From CAZFBA01 sp964517135 (GTDB taxonomy: Bacteria; Cyanobacteriota; Vampirovibrionia; JBFMGH01): a stretch of DNA of 34,440 nucleotides. The translations under genes were made by a program, and so were the position numbers. Shown here in pieces: positions 24,762 through 33,600 of the stretch. The notes beneath the pieces are model-generated. The model saw nothing but the letters and a program-made list of their open reading frames with translations, was not told the origin of the DNA and did no database searches. Position 1 is the stretch's first letter, and each line of letters opens with the position of its first letter. The stretch spans positions 1 through 34,440 of the forward strand of contig CAZFBA010000040.1 in the NCBI GenBank assembly GCA_964517135.1. The letters run 5' to 3'.

Positions 24762-26462
24762 TTGAATATTCTTGAAAAATTCTTTAAATACAAGAAATAT
24801 CTAAAATTATTTGAAGCAAATATCAATGGATATCATATTCTTTTTAATACTGAACCTTCAATTTTTCAAGATTCAAATAATAAAAGCCTGATTGCAATTC
24901 TGAATAATGATCAATATAAAGTTTTTAGTCTCATCCAAACACGGGTTTATCATTTTACTGAAAACAATCAGATTGTATTTCATGAAAACAATCAAGTAAA
25001 AATGGTTAATTCAAAAAAAGATAAATTTGATCTCCAGGAAACTTTAGATGATTTAAAAAGAGCCTTCTGTTCAGTATCAAAAATTGAACAGAAAGCCTAT
25101 AATATTTATCTTCACAGATTAAACAAAAACATTGCAGGTGATAGTCTTCAAGACTGGTTAACAGCAGAAAAAGAATGCCTCGTTGAAGCCATCAAAATAG
25201 TAGATTTTATCATTAAGTTTCTTCAATCAAATCAGGAACTGGTAATCAAAACACTTGATGATCTTGAATCAAAAAATATAATTTATGATTACACTAAATA
25301 TGAAGTAAGCCTTGGAGAAAAGCTGTTAACTTATAGTTCAAATATAAAGCAGGATTTAACATTAAAAACTGCAAAAAAAAGCACTATTAATATAATATTC
25401 CATACAACAGATAAATGTAATCTTACATGCCCTTATTGCTACCTTGATAAAGAACGTGAACATCTTTCAAGAGAAGATGGCCGATTATATTTAGAGCGTA
25501 TTTTTGATATTACTAAGTCTTATGAACAAATAGAACTTACCTATACAGGTGGAGAAGCTTTTTTAAACTATGACGTACTAATTTACCTGATAGAATACTC
25601 CAAAAATCTTGCTCAAAAATATAACTTAATACTTAAACAGAATATATTTACCAACGGAACCCTTTTAAAAGAAGATAAAATACAACAAATAAAAAATATA
25701 GCCCCTGATACTAACTTTAGAATAACTCTTGATGGTATTGAAGAAATACACAATAAAACACGTTATTATAAAAATAAAAAAGGCTCTTTTAAAGATATTG
25801 AAAACGGTGTTAAACTCTTAAAAAAATATAAGTTAAATTTTTCTTTTACTACTGTAATCAATTATCATAACTGGCAATATATACCTGAATTAATTGAATA
25901 CTACCTGCAAAATGGATATACATTTACAATTGGCCTTGAAAATGAATACAAAGAATCACTTGAAACAATTAGAAATTCTAAAAAACAATGTCTTTTGAAT
26001 GTTAATATGAATGAACTTGTAAAAATGATGTTACGGGCCTTTGAAATAATAAATAAATATCCTCCTCAACCAGTATCATTAATGGATAATCTTTTTCAGC
26101 TTTCATCTATGTCAACCTATACCTGTTCTGGAGGTGTTAATACATTTGCTGTTTCTGAAAAAGGAAGTGTTTCAGCTTGTCATAATTCTATGGATATGTC
26201 TTTTGGCTCCATTTTTGATGATGATATTTTAAAAATAGCAACAGGAAATACCTGTGGTTTTGTATATAGTATTCTTGAACGAAATGTGTGTAATAAATGT
26301 CTCTGGGGGTTTATTTGCCGTGGAGGATGCCCTCTTTTAGCCCGGGCTGTTTATGGTTCTTTGAAAGCACCTTCTCCTTTTTGCCAGTTTTACAAAACTT
26401 TATTGCCTGAAGCTGTTAAAATGGAAGCACTGAGATTAATTAGATTAAAAGAAAATATTTAA
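24762..26462 (+). CDS. Radical SAM/SPASM protein 1 with DUF2934-like segment
   Basis: 566 aa. N-terminal region of about 205 residues, then the radical SAM core with the cluster motif C219-x3-C223-x2-C226 (KCNLTCPYC), TGGEA at 262-266, and ITLDGIEEIHN. The C-terminal SPASM domain has C455, C473, C510, C513, C519, C523 and C541 (NVCNKCLWGFICRGGCP), which should hold auxiliary Fe-S clusters. SPASM enzymes modify ribosomal peptides or proteins. Inside the N-terminal region, residues about 106-138 (EQKAYNIYLHRL...LQDWLTAEKE) match DUF2934. Start is TTG with CAGGAG 8 nt upstream. The downstream paralog follows after 23 nt. Confidence 0.88.
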   Translation: MNILEKFFKYKKYLKLFEANINGYHILFNTEPSIFQDSNNKSLIAILNNDQYKVFSLIQTRVYHFTENNQIVFHENNQVKMVNSKKDKFDLQETLDDLKRAFCSVSKIEQKAYNIYLHRLNKNIAGDSLQDWLTAEKECLVEAIKIVDFIIKFLQSNQELVIKTLDDLESKNIIYDYTKYEVSLGEKLLTYSSNIKQDLTLKTAKKSTINIIFHTTDKCNLTCPYCYLDKEREHLSREDGRLYLERIFDITKSYEQIELTYTGGEAFLNYDVLIYLIEYSKNLAQKYNLILKQNIFTNGTLLKEDKIQQIKNIAPDTNFRITLDGIEEIHNKTRYYKNKKGSFKDIENGVKLLKKYKLNFSFTTVINYHNWQYIPELIEYYLQNGYTFTIGLENEYKESLETIRNSKKQCLLNVNMNELVKMMLRAFEIINKYPPQPVSLMDNLFQLSSMSTYTCSGGVNTFAVSEKGSVSACHNSMDMSFGSIFDDDILKIATGNTCGFVYSILERNVCNKCLWGFICRGGCPLLARAVYGSLKAPSPFCQFYKTLLPEAVKMEALRLIRLKENI

Positions 26463-26485
26463 TAATTCATCTTACAGGAATAAAT

Positions 26486-28186
26486 ATGGATATAATTAAA
26501 AAGCTCTATAGCTATAGAAGATACAGCCTGATATATGAAACAAAAATAAGAGAATTTTATGTTCTTTACAGTGCTGCACCTTCACTTATAAAAATTGATA
26601 GGGATACTGGCAAAGAAAGCCCTGTTGTTATTTTAAACCCTGTACAATATCAAATTTATAGACTAATTAATTTAAGGTCTTATCAACTTGTACCTTTGAT
26701 AAATGATGAAAACTCTGAAATTACTGGCTATGATGTTTTTATTATAGAACCCGGTAAATCTCAGTGGAATATAAAAGAAAATAATAATGCTGTAGACATT
26801 GTTGATGAATTAACACGCTCATATTTCACCCATCCCAGGATTGAAGCACTGGCTTATCAAATATACCAGAATAGAATCGCTTCTAACCTCATTGGCAATC
26901 AGCTTCAAGATTGGCTTGCAGCAGAAAAACAGCTTAAATACAATGCTTCCATTCAAGCTAAAAAGCTCATTGATTTTCTCAATGCTAATAAAGAATTCGT
27001 TTTAAAAACTCTTGAATACCTTGAAAGATATGAAATTATTTTTGATATTAATAAAGTCAAAAAAGAACTTTTAACTGTCTGCAAAATTAATGAACCTGCT
27101 GAAACTATTGACATAGAGGAAGATACCAGAAAAGGCAGCTTTGTAATTCATATTACTGATAAATGCAATCTATCATGTTCTTACTGCTATGTTAATAAAG
27201 ATGGAGAACACCTCACAGCTGAAAAAGGTGAAACGTATCTAAACAGAATTTTTGAAGGATTAAAAGATTGTACACACTTTGACATTCTATGGGTTGGAGG
27301 CGAACCTTTTTATAACTATGATGTATTAATTCATTTAATGAAACATGTAAATAATTACGCTAAAAAACGTAGTATAAAAGTAAAAAACACAATATCAACA
27401 AATGGAACACTGATAACAAAAGAACGAATTGAAGAAATAATAAGCATTGATCCAGATGTTGAGTTTGGTATTTCTATCGATGGGATAGAAGACATCCATG
27501 GCAAAACAAGATTTTATCCCTGCGATAAGAAAAATACTTTTGAAGATATTATGAAAAATGTTGATTTACTTAAAAAATTCAACATTAAATTCAGGTTAAA
27601 AACATTTGTAAATACGAATAATATATCAACATTACCTCAACTGGTTGATTTTTATTTAAAAAATAAGTTTAACTTCACTATTAGCCGTCTTAGAGAAAAT
27701 AACTATTCTAATACATCAACAATACCATCTGTTGATTCATATATTGAAGCTATTAAAAATATTATTGCCTTTATTAGGAATAATCATCTTATTTCATACC
27801 CGGTAATAAACAGTCTGTTGCTTGATTTTAATAATAAAAAAATGTATCCCTGTGGTGCCGGGCGTGGCTATTTTGCTGTGTCAGAAAAAGGTACTGTTTC
27901 TGCCTGTCACTGGTATCTGGATAATCCTTATGGTTCTATATTTGATGAAGATATTTTTGAAAAGATATATGGCAATGTCGATAAACTTTCTCACCCGATA
28001 GACAGCATAGAAGACTGTAAATTATGCTTCTGGCGATATTTATGCCGGGGTGATTGCCCTATCCATACCAGTTATAAGTATGGATCATCCAAAAAAGCCT
28101 CTCCTTATTGTAAAATCTTTCAAGAATTAATACCTGAACTTATTCATTTTGAAGCTGATCGACTGATTAAACAGGTTCAACAATAA
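26486..28186 (+). CDS. Radical SAM/SPASM protein 2 with DUF2934-like segment
   Basis: 566 aa, a paralog of protein 1 of identical length. Cluster motif C227-x3-C231-x2-C234 (KCNLSCSYC), GGEP at 271-274, SIDGIEDIHGKTRFY, and SPASM cysteines C456, C474, C511, C514, C520, C524 and C542. The DUF2934-like segment is at about 118-150 (RIEALAYQIYQNR...LQDWLAAEKQ). The two proteins diverge most in the N-terminal 90 residues and in the 390-450 region, where substrate contact is expected, so they may modify different residues or substrates. ATG with CAGGAA upstream. Ends the operon; a strong terminator follows. Confidence 0.88.
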   Translation: MDIIKKLYSYRRYSLIYETKIREFYVLYSAAPSLIKIDRDTGKESPVVILNPVQYQIYRLINLRSYQLVPLINDENSEITGYDVFIIEPGKSQWNIKENNNAVDIVDELTRSYFTHPRIEALAYQIYQNRIASNLIGNQLQDWLAAEKQLKYNASIQAKKLIDFLNANKEFVLKTLEYLERYEIIFDINKVKKELLTVCKINEPAETIDIEEDTRKGSFVIHITDKCNLSCSYCYVNKDGEHLTAEKGETYLNRIFEGLKDCTHFDILWVGGEPFYNYDVLIHLMKHVNNYAKKRSIKVKNTISTNGTLITKERIEEIISIDPDVEFGISIDGIEDIHGKTRFYPCDKKNTFEDIMKNVDLLKKFNIKFRLKTFVNTNNISTLPQLVDFYLKNKFNFTISRLRENNYSNTSTIPSVDSYIEAIKNIIAFIRNNHLISYPVINSLLLDFNNKKMYPCGAGRGYFAVSEKGTVSACHWYLDNPYGSIFDEDIFEKIYGNVDKLSHPIDSIEDCKLCFWRYLCRGDCPIHTSYKYGSSKKASPYCKIFQELIPELIHFEADRLIKQVQQ

Positions 28187-28198
28187 ATAATTTGCAGT

Positions 28199-28231
28199 AA
28201 AAGGTTCTCACGAAAAATGAGAACCTTTTTA
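28199..28231. terminator. Bidirectional terminator between convergent genes
   Basis: Stem AAAAGGTTCTCA/TGAGAACCTTTT (28199-28210 with 28218-28229), loop CGAAAAA, with A-run before and T-run after. It ends the radical SAM operon (+) and can also stop transcription of the minus-strand repeat protein gene. Confidence 0.88.
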
Positions 28232-28260
28232 TATTAATAGCAATTTCTTTATGTAGTTTT

Positions 28261-29037
28261 TTATTCAGTATTATAACCAGGGTTACTACAGTTTTCGGGG
28301 TCTTTGTTTGACCAGTTGCCCGGACACGGATCAGGACATCCAGTCAGTAAACCCAGAGGTGATAACAATGTCCCTATTGCTACAGTGCCTGCTGTTGCTA
28401 CAGTTGCTGAAGCATGTTCAAGTGGTGTTTCAATTTCTGCATCCCACATCATATCTAAGCCCTGACGGTGAGCATCCAGATAATTTTCAGGGCTGAATAC
28501 ATATCTAACTGCATCCCAGAAAGTTTCTACTTTTGGCGTACTTGGGGTAGATGGTCTGCTGGATCCGCCTGGTAACCTGTCGCCAAGGCTAACGGCTACA
28601 CCACCAGTGTTAATATTGCCATGGTTTGTCGGGTCATCTGCGTGTGGGCTTACGCTGGTATTATTGCCAAAGGTATTAGTATTACCACGTGCTAAGTCTG
28701 AGTAGCTGGTTGGTCTTGTACTGCCTGAAGACCCACTTGAATCATTTGAGCCTGAGCTGCCTGATGATCCGCCAGAATAAATATCGCCATGATTTGTAGG
28801 GTCATCTGCTTGCGGGCTTATACCAGTATTATTGCCACCAGTATTATTATTGCCTCGAGCTCTATCTGAGTAGCTGGTAGGTCTTGTGCTTTCTGATGAT
28901 CCGCCAGAATCATTAGATCCTGAGGTGTTATTATTGTTACTGGTGTTACCACGGGTTCTATCTGAAGCACTGCCATTGTTATTGCTTTCATTTGGCCTTG
29001 TGCGTGGTGGATCTGGTGCGCCTGAAATCATTACCAT
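28261..29037 (-). CDS. Ser/Asn/Gly-rich repeat protein with Cys-containing tail
   Basis: 258 aa. Residues 1-150 are low complexity (Ser, Gly, Asn, Thr) and contain two full copies of a 56-residue repeat (about 41-96 and 97-146) with the conserved STRPTSYSD-ARGN and ADDPTNHG, plus a partial copy before them. The C-terminal part has VETFWDAVRYVFSPENYLDAH, a hydrophobic Gly-containing helix (about 210-232), and four cysteines at the very end (CPDPC...ENC). No signal peptide. AAAGGAG lies 8 nt before the ATG. Not recognised. It could be a surface or secreted protein, or another substrate of the facing radical SAM enzymes. Confidence 0.7.
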   Translation of the reverse strand: MVMISGAPDPPRTRPNESNNNGSASDRTRGNTSNNNNTSGSNDSGGSSESTRPTSYSDRARGNNNTGGNNTGISPQADDPTNHGDIYSGGSSGSSGSNDSSGSSGSTRPTSYSDLARGNTNTFGNNTSVSPHADDPTNHGNINTGGVAVSLGDRLPGGSSRPSTPSTPKVETFWDAVRYVFSPENYLDAHRQGLDMMWDAEIETPLEHASATVATAGTVAIGTLLSPLGLLTGCPDPCPGNWSNKDPENCSNPGYNTE

Positions 29038-29188
29038 AGTTAAACTCCTTTCCTCCTGTGTAATTATTAATCTTCGACTTTTGATATCTTAATAATATCC
29101 ACTAACTATGTATTTCTAAGTTTATAAAAACATTTTTGCCTGCTGGATTCATAGAAGAAATTTTTCAAAAGTTTAAATGATTTATACT

Positions 29189-29446
29189 AAAGATTCACGA
29201 TGCAATTTTCTGGTTAAATCTATCTATACCGTCACGTTTTGAGTATAGCTGATTTTGTATCGTTCTTTTAATATTGCCGAATTTAGCCCTATTGTGTTGC
29301 CGTAGTGCAGACAGCAAACTAAAAGCAAGGCAAACAAATCCAACATGATTTACCAAATGACTTGCATCCAAAATCAAATACCAGCGAGAGGTATTTTGCT
29401 TATTTAACACTGCTTTAATCAATGTATAGAACAGTTTTTTTAGTTA
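29189..29446 (-). pseudogene. Internally deleted IS4-type transposase remnant
   Basis: Open frame reading KKLFYTLIKAVLNKQ, then SRWYLILDAS, which resembles the region of the first catalytic Asp of IS4-superfamily transposases, joined directly to the last 50 residues of the same protein. The terminal 165 bp (29189-29353) match 33343-33507 with one difference, in inverted orientation. The middle, with the second Asp and the catalytic Glu, is missing, so the product cannot transpose. The break at 29353 shows where the deletion joined. Confidence 0.75.
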
Positions 29447-29917
29447 ATTCTGTATTGAAGCAGTTTGTATAATTGATATGTATTAAATTTTCGGGTCTTT
29501 TCAGACAATCCTCGTACACTAAAGTAGCGATCATCGAGTATTAAGCCCAATATGTTTTAAAGAGATCAACAAGGATTGCTGGAGATAGTAGTAAAATTAG
29601 GGGGTTTAAAAAATTTGCAAGATGTTTTATAGTATTCATAATCAACAAATGCCTCCTTATTCTACATATCAGATAAGGAGGTTATTTGTTGAGCATTTTT
29701 TTAATTTTTATATCTTTGCTTCTTTTAAATAATTAGAATGAATATTTTTTATAGTTTGATTTTTATAACCAGTTATCAAAGAAATTAAATCATTATTGTA
29801 GTCGAATTTTACCCTGAGATAAACGCTTAAGATTCTTTTATATTCATTTAAGTCTTTAGTTTAAGGTCGTCGTATTTATTCCAGATTTCTATCGTTAATA
29901 TTTAACTTACATTATAG
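29447..29917. other. Gap with a strong hairpin
   Basis: No gene found. At 29642-29691 a long stem (9 bp, then 8 bp, with a small internal loop, 12-nt apex) is followed by a T-rich tract to about 29713. It looks like a plus-strand terminator without a gene in front of it, perhaps left from a lost gene. Confidence 0.5.
29642..29713 (+). terminator. Orphan terminator-like hairpin
   Basis: Arms TCAACAAAT-GC-CTCCTTAT and ATAAGGAG-GTT-ATTTGTTGA, followed by a T-rich tract. No plus-strand gene precedes it within 1.4 kb. Confidence 0.55.
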
Positions 29918-30820
29918 TTATGATTTAATAAACGGGTTTCCTGCTCCTATAGATTGAGACAATTTGGGGAATGTCTGCTGTACCATAGCGTTGCTAGCGA
30001 CTCCTTTTGGGCCATCGGAATTTAACTTTGTGAAATCATCCATTAACTTTTTAGGCTGAAGAGTTACAAAAGGCATTGTGCCTCTGTAGTCTTTCTTTTT
30101 ATCTGTTGCCGGTGGTTTTTCTTCTGTGTGAGTTTTAGACAGGGCTTCGGATTCTCTGGTTTCTGCAAATGCTTTCATAGAAGTAAAGTTGTTTTTAGCT
30201 TCTGTATGAGATGTTTCAAGTGATTTAACATAATTATCAAGGTTTTCGTAGGCCGCAAAAGCATCATAATATTCCTGTTGCTTTTTAACAGATTTTTCTC
30301 TTAGCTGTCTAATGAAGTCATTGTGGGCTTTTTTCTGCATGTCGTATTTGAGATCTTCCATCCCTTTGCTTTTGCTCTGGGCTTTTTCATCGGTACCACC
30401 GAATTTTTCGGGGTTGTTGAGGACCAGATTTATAACATTAGTATTTCCTTTCGTGATGGCGTGTGCTAAAACCATCATGGGTAGATCCTGTTTCATATTG
30501 TTGAGTTTTTCATAGAGATTATTAACATCCCTATTGCCTTCTGTATTTAAAGCATCGATAAGACCAAGTTTATTATGAAGATCTGATCTAACATCTTCAA
30601 GAAGGTAGGCTGTTGATCTGATGGTGTCACTGCACTCAACGGAAGCCAGTTGAAAACTGCTGGCTGCATTTAAAGAGGTCGATTTACCTCCATTCAATAA
30701 CTTTGCACCGGTATTATTATGGAATGAAGCTTTTAACATCCCGTTATTGATACGAGATCTAAAGGTCGAGATCTTACCCGCTAGAGTTCCCGGTGTTAAA
30801 GATATGCTGCCCTGTTTCAT
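29918..30820 (-). CDS. Unknown helical, probably coiled-coil protein
   Basis: 300 aa, not recognised. The first 60 residues are Ser/Asn/Gly-rich with little structure; about 60-130 and 150-230 are amphipathic helices (KAHNDFIRQLREKSVKKQQ), and the tail is Lys/Pro-rich and loose (EEKPPATDKKK). No signal peptide, membrane segment or cysteine cluster apart from one Cys near residue 63. The start is supported by TGAGGAAACA before the ATG. It lies between the two transposase remnants. The shape recalls secreted effectors or translocators, but nothing supports that beyond the shape. Confidence 0.65.
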   Translation of the reverse strand: MKQGSISLTPGTLAGKISTFRSRINNGMLKASFHNNTGAKLLNGGKSTSLNAASSFQLASVECSDTIRSTAYLLEDVRSDLHNKLGLIDALNTEGNRDVNNLYEKLNNMKQDLPMMVLAHAITKGNTNVINLVLNNPEKFGGTDEKAQSKSKGMEDLKYDMQKKAHNDFIRQLREKSVKKQQEYYDAFAAYENLDNYVKSLETSHTEAKNNFTSMKAFAETRESEALSKTHTEEKPPATDKKKDYRGTMPFVTLQPKKLMDDFTKLNSDGPKGVASNAMVQQTFPKLSQSIGAGNPFIKS

Positions 30821-31046
30821 TGTTTCCTCAAATATAATTATTTGAATTTACACATTTTTTACTTGCAGAAATCCCTATATTCTATTTTATCGTTTTTATA
30901 AAGATAGCGCATTAAACTTATATAAGGCATATATATAAATATTTACGTTTTATTCATAAAGCTATAAGGCCACCATAAGATACTGATTAACGATATAAAT
31001 TCCGACTCTCTTTACAAAAGCATCACTGTAATTTACTTCTGCTGTA

Positions 31047-32609
31047 TCATTTTGAGACGCTGTTAAGATACTCTACTGGTATTCTAAGCCAGTCAGGGCG
31101 ATTGTTTATTTCATAATCCAATTCATAGATGGCTTTATCAATAGTATAAGATTTCAGTGTTTTAAAAAATATTTCTCTTTCAGGCAATTGAGATTCCATA
31201 ATACTCATATAGCCTTCTATAAATGAATTTGCTATAAGCCCTTCAGTATATAGACCCCATTTCTTGAGATTTTCCATCTCTTCAGGGTCTATGCCCTGGA
31301 GTTCAAATAGGCTGGCATAAGTTGCATAATTAAAAGATCTAAGCATACCGGCAATATCTTTTTGCGGTAGCAGCTTGGCCCTTCTTTCTTCCATTGTTTT
31401 AATAGGTTCACCTTCAAAATCAAGTATCACAAAATCATCTTCAGTTTTTAACACCTGACCCAGGTGATAGTCTCCGTGAATACGTATTTTTTTTTGTGGA
31501 TGTTTTTTTAACACTTCCAGGTTGCCAACTGTGTCGATAAAATTATTTCTGTTTTTGAGTATTGTTTCTGCTTTTTCTCTCACATCTTCAGAATATTGTG
31601 GCAGGTTCTTTTCTATTTTGCAGAAGATGGCATCAATATTACTTATAATATAAAACTGCCAGTTATCAATGTCTTCATCATTGACGAATTCGGCTTTAAA
31701 AGCACTATCATCAAGGTCTGTAGTCAGGGCTCTATGAAACTTTCCGGTAATTTCGCCTAGTTTATGTATTTCATCAAGAAAACTTCTGCCAAACTCTTTA
31801 ATGACATTCTGAATCTTGTCTTTTTCTTTTAATAGAACGTTTCTCATAGCAATTCTATAAATCAATTCATAGAAAAGCAGAGTATAGTTCCAGCAGTCAC
31901 CTCTATTGGCAATATATTCCTGAAGTACAGCGGCAGTTGCGGTTAGTTTATCCTGATTCTGGTATTCTATATAGCCATATAGTGTTGGTACATTTTCGAG
32001 GTCGGTCTTTTTGGTAAGGAAATAAGTAATTTCAAAGTCAGGGTTCAGCCCATATTCAATGTTTCTAAAGTTTTTCATAATCAGGCTATCGCCATAGTTA
32101 ATAGATGTATTAGTTTGCTCTGTTGATATAAGTCTAATTTGCTCTTCTTTTAGATGTTCTATAAATCTGCCAAGCCCCTTAGCACCTGTAGGATAAAAAC
32201 TAAATACCCCTTTCATTGAGCAAACCTGTTTGTTTTGTTTAATAAGCTTTAAAAGACTGGCGCAAAAACCTATATCTTCGAAAGCATCAAACAGTGATAT
32301 CTCTTTACCGTTTATATTAATCTTTAGTATGGTCTTGAAATTAAGTGCTCTGGTGCGTTCATTCTGAAACATAAGTGGCAAATAATATATTTCTGAACGA
32401 AAGTTCTCATAATAGATCTCGAGAATAGTTAATATTTCTACTGGATCATCATTTAAAATCGCATAATCCCTGAACACGACTTTTGTAATTGTTTCTGATT
32501 TCCTTCTAAACCACCTTCTATTGCGAATATAGGTTTCAATACTTGATATATCACCGTTATAAAGATATTCGCCAACCTGTTTTGCGCTAATACTGCTGCT
32601 ATAAGACAT
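31047..32609 (-). CDS. Maltokinase-like protein
   Basis: 520 aa. Maltokinases phosphorylate maltose to maltose 1-phosphate, feeding GlgE glucan synthesis from trehalose. The N-terminal cap has the family phrase NRRWFRRKSETI (30-41). The kinase core has IHGDYHLGQVL at 377-387, the metal-binding VILDFEGEP (394-402), and DIAGMLRSFNYA (418-429), all close to the maltokinase signatures. AAAGGTC precedes the ATG. Often fused to or beside treS and glgE, neither of which is in the window. It lies between two transposase remnants. The glycine-rich first loop is poorly conserved, so the exact substrate is uncertain. Confidence 0.8.
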   Translation of the reverse strand: MSYSSSISAKQVGEYLYNGDISSIETYIRNRRWFRRKSETITKVVFRDYAILNDDPVEILTILEIYYENFRSEIYYLPLMFQNERTRALNFKTILKININGKEISLFDAFEDIGFCASLLKLIKQNKQVCSMKGVFSFYPTGAKGLGRFIEHLKEEQIRLISTEQTNTSINYGDSLIMKNFRNIEYGLNPDFEITYFLTKKTDLENVPTLYGYIEYQNQDKLTATAAVLQEYIANRGDCWNYTLLFYELIYRIAMRNVLLKEKDKIQNVIKEFGRSFLDEIHKLGEITGKFHRALTTDLDDSAFKAEFVNDEDIDNWQFYIISNIDAIFCKIEKNLPQYSEDVREKAETILKNRNNFIDTVGNLEVLKKHPQKKIRIHGDYHLGQVLKTEDDFVILDFEGEPIKTMEERRAKLLPQKDIAGMLRSFNYATYASLFELQGIDPEEMENLKKWGLYTEGLIANSFIEGYMSIMESQLPEREIFFKTLKSYTIDKAIYELDYEINNRPDWLRIPVEYLNSVSK

Positions 32610-32857
32610 AAATGACCTTTCAGAATTAATCTGGCTGAGTATAAAAGACTTTAATATTTATCAAATACGTTAGCATACTAAACTATTAAAAAATAAATTT
32701 AGATCATTATGCAACTAATTAACATTTTTTTCAAAAGTTTTAATAACAAAGATGTGCATAACCTAAAAAAATTCTATCATTATATTAAGATCAGTGCACA
32801 GTTTAAAATAATTTTTATTGTTGTATAAAAGCTGTGTAATATTTTCTTTTGAATAAA

Positions 32858-33172
32858 TTAAGTGCAGGTAACCCCAAAGCACATAACACGTTTAATATTA
32901 GCATGGTCGGGTATTACACAAAACCTGTATGTTTCATTTATATAAGTAAATACAGAAATGTTAAACCAGCCATCTTGCATTATATTTTCATAAAAGGATT
33001 TGTAAATAATTGATCCTCTTTCAATGGGTATTCCTTTTTTTATAAAAAAGTCTACATACCTGTTTCTTACTGAATAATTAATAATAAGATTTTTCATTTC
33101 AGGCTCAGCTTCATCTTCTTTGATGCACAGAATAAAGGCTTTTCTTTCAAGGTGGTCTAAAATAGATCTCAT
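32858..33172 (-). CDS. Small protein of unknown function
   Basis: 104 aa, not recognised. Alternating charged and aromatic residues suggest a small alpha/beta fold (FILCIKEDEAEPEMKNLII, then NISVFTYINETYRFCVIP), ending CFGVTCT. No clear SD site before the ATG and no neighbour to support it, so it may be a decayed gene next to the transposase remnant. Confidence 0.4.
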   Translation of the reverse strand: MRSILDHLERKAFILCIKEDEAEPEMKNLIINYSVRNRYVDFFIKKGIPIERGSIIYKSFYENIMQDGWFNISVFTYINETYRFCVIPDHANIKRVMCFGVTCT

Positions 33173-33210
33173 TGTAGATTCTATTGAGGCGTTAAAATTT
33201 TGAGAGATGT

Positions 33211-33507
33211 TTGCTATCTGGGGTGATAATTGTTAAGATAAAATCGAGCTATCTCTTTAGGTGGAAGATTGAACTCTTTCATCGGGAGGCTAAACAAAAG
33301 CTGGGACTAAGCTACATACGCATGGAAAATTATCGTTCTTTAGTAAATCATGTTGGATTTGTTTGCCTTGCTTTTAGTTTGCTGTCTGCACTACGGCAAC
33401 ACAATAGGGCTAAATTCGGCAATATTAAAAGAACGATACAAAATCAGCTATACTCAAAACGTGACGGTATCGATAGATTTAACCAGAAAATTGCATCGTG
33501 AATCTTT
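33211..33507 (+). pseudogene. C-terminal fragment of an IS4-type transposase
   Basis: Encodes the last 85 or so residues. SSYLFRWKIELFHREAKQKLG contains the exact IS4 signature Y-x2-R-x3-E-x6-K, with the catalytic Glu. The N-terminal two-thirds, with both catalytic Asp residues, are absent. Identical (one difference in 165 bp) to the remnant at 29189-29353 but inverted. Directly after the shared end, at 33509, begins sequence repeated at 14515-14558. Confidence 0.8.
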
Positions 33508-33508
33508 G

Positions 33509-33552
33509 GAAATTACTGATTCCAGCAAAAGCAGGGAGGAAGTTAAAAAAAA
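33509..33552 (+). repeat. Left half of the MITE-like element
   Basis: About 40 of 44 bases match 14515-14558, including 30 of the first 31. The hairpin and right arm are missing. It abuts the transposase remnant, as if the insertion sequence had landed in or beside such an element. Confidence 0.65.
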
Positions 33553-33600
33553 CATTTTTGTGCTATCATTTGTTGTGTAAATCTTATGAGGCACTATAAA

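Noticed and set aside
24740..24775. ATG upstream of radical SAM gene 1
   Set aside because: Opens an 11-codon frame in a different register; the TTG at 24762 with CAGGAG gives the family-like start.
28310..29092. Plus-strand frames within the Ser/Asn/Gly-rich repeat gene
   Set aside because: Leu-rich antisense products of a low-complexity gene; no SD site, and the minus-strand gene has AAAGGAG before its ATG.
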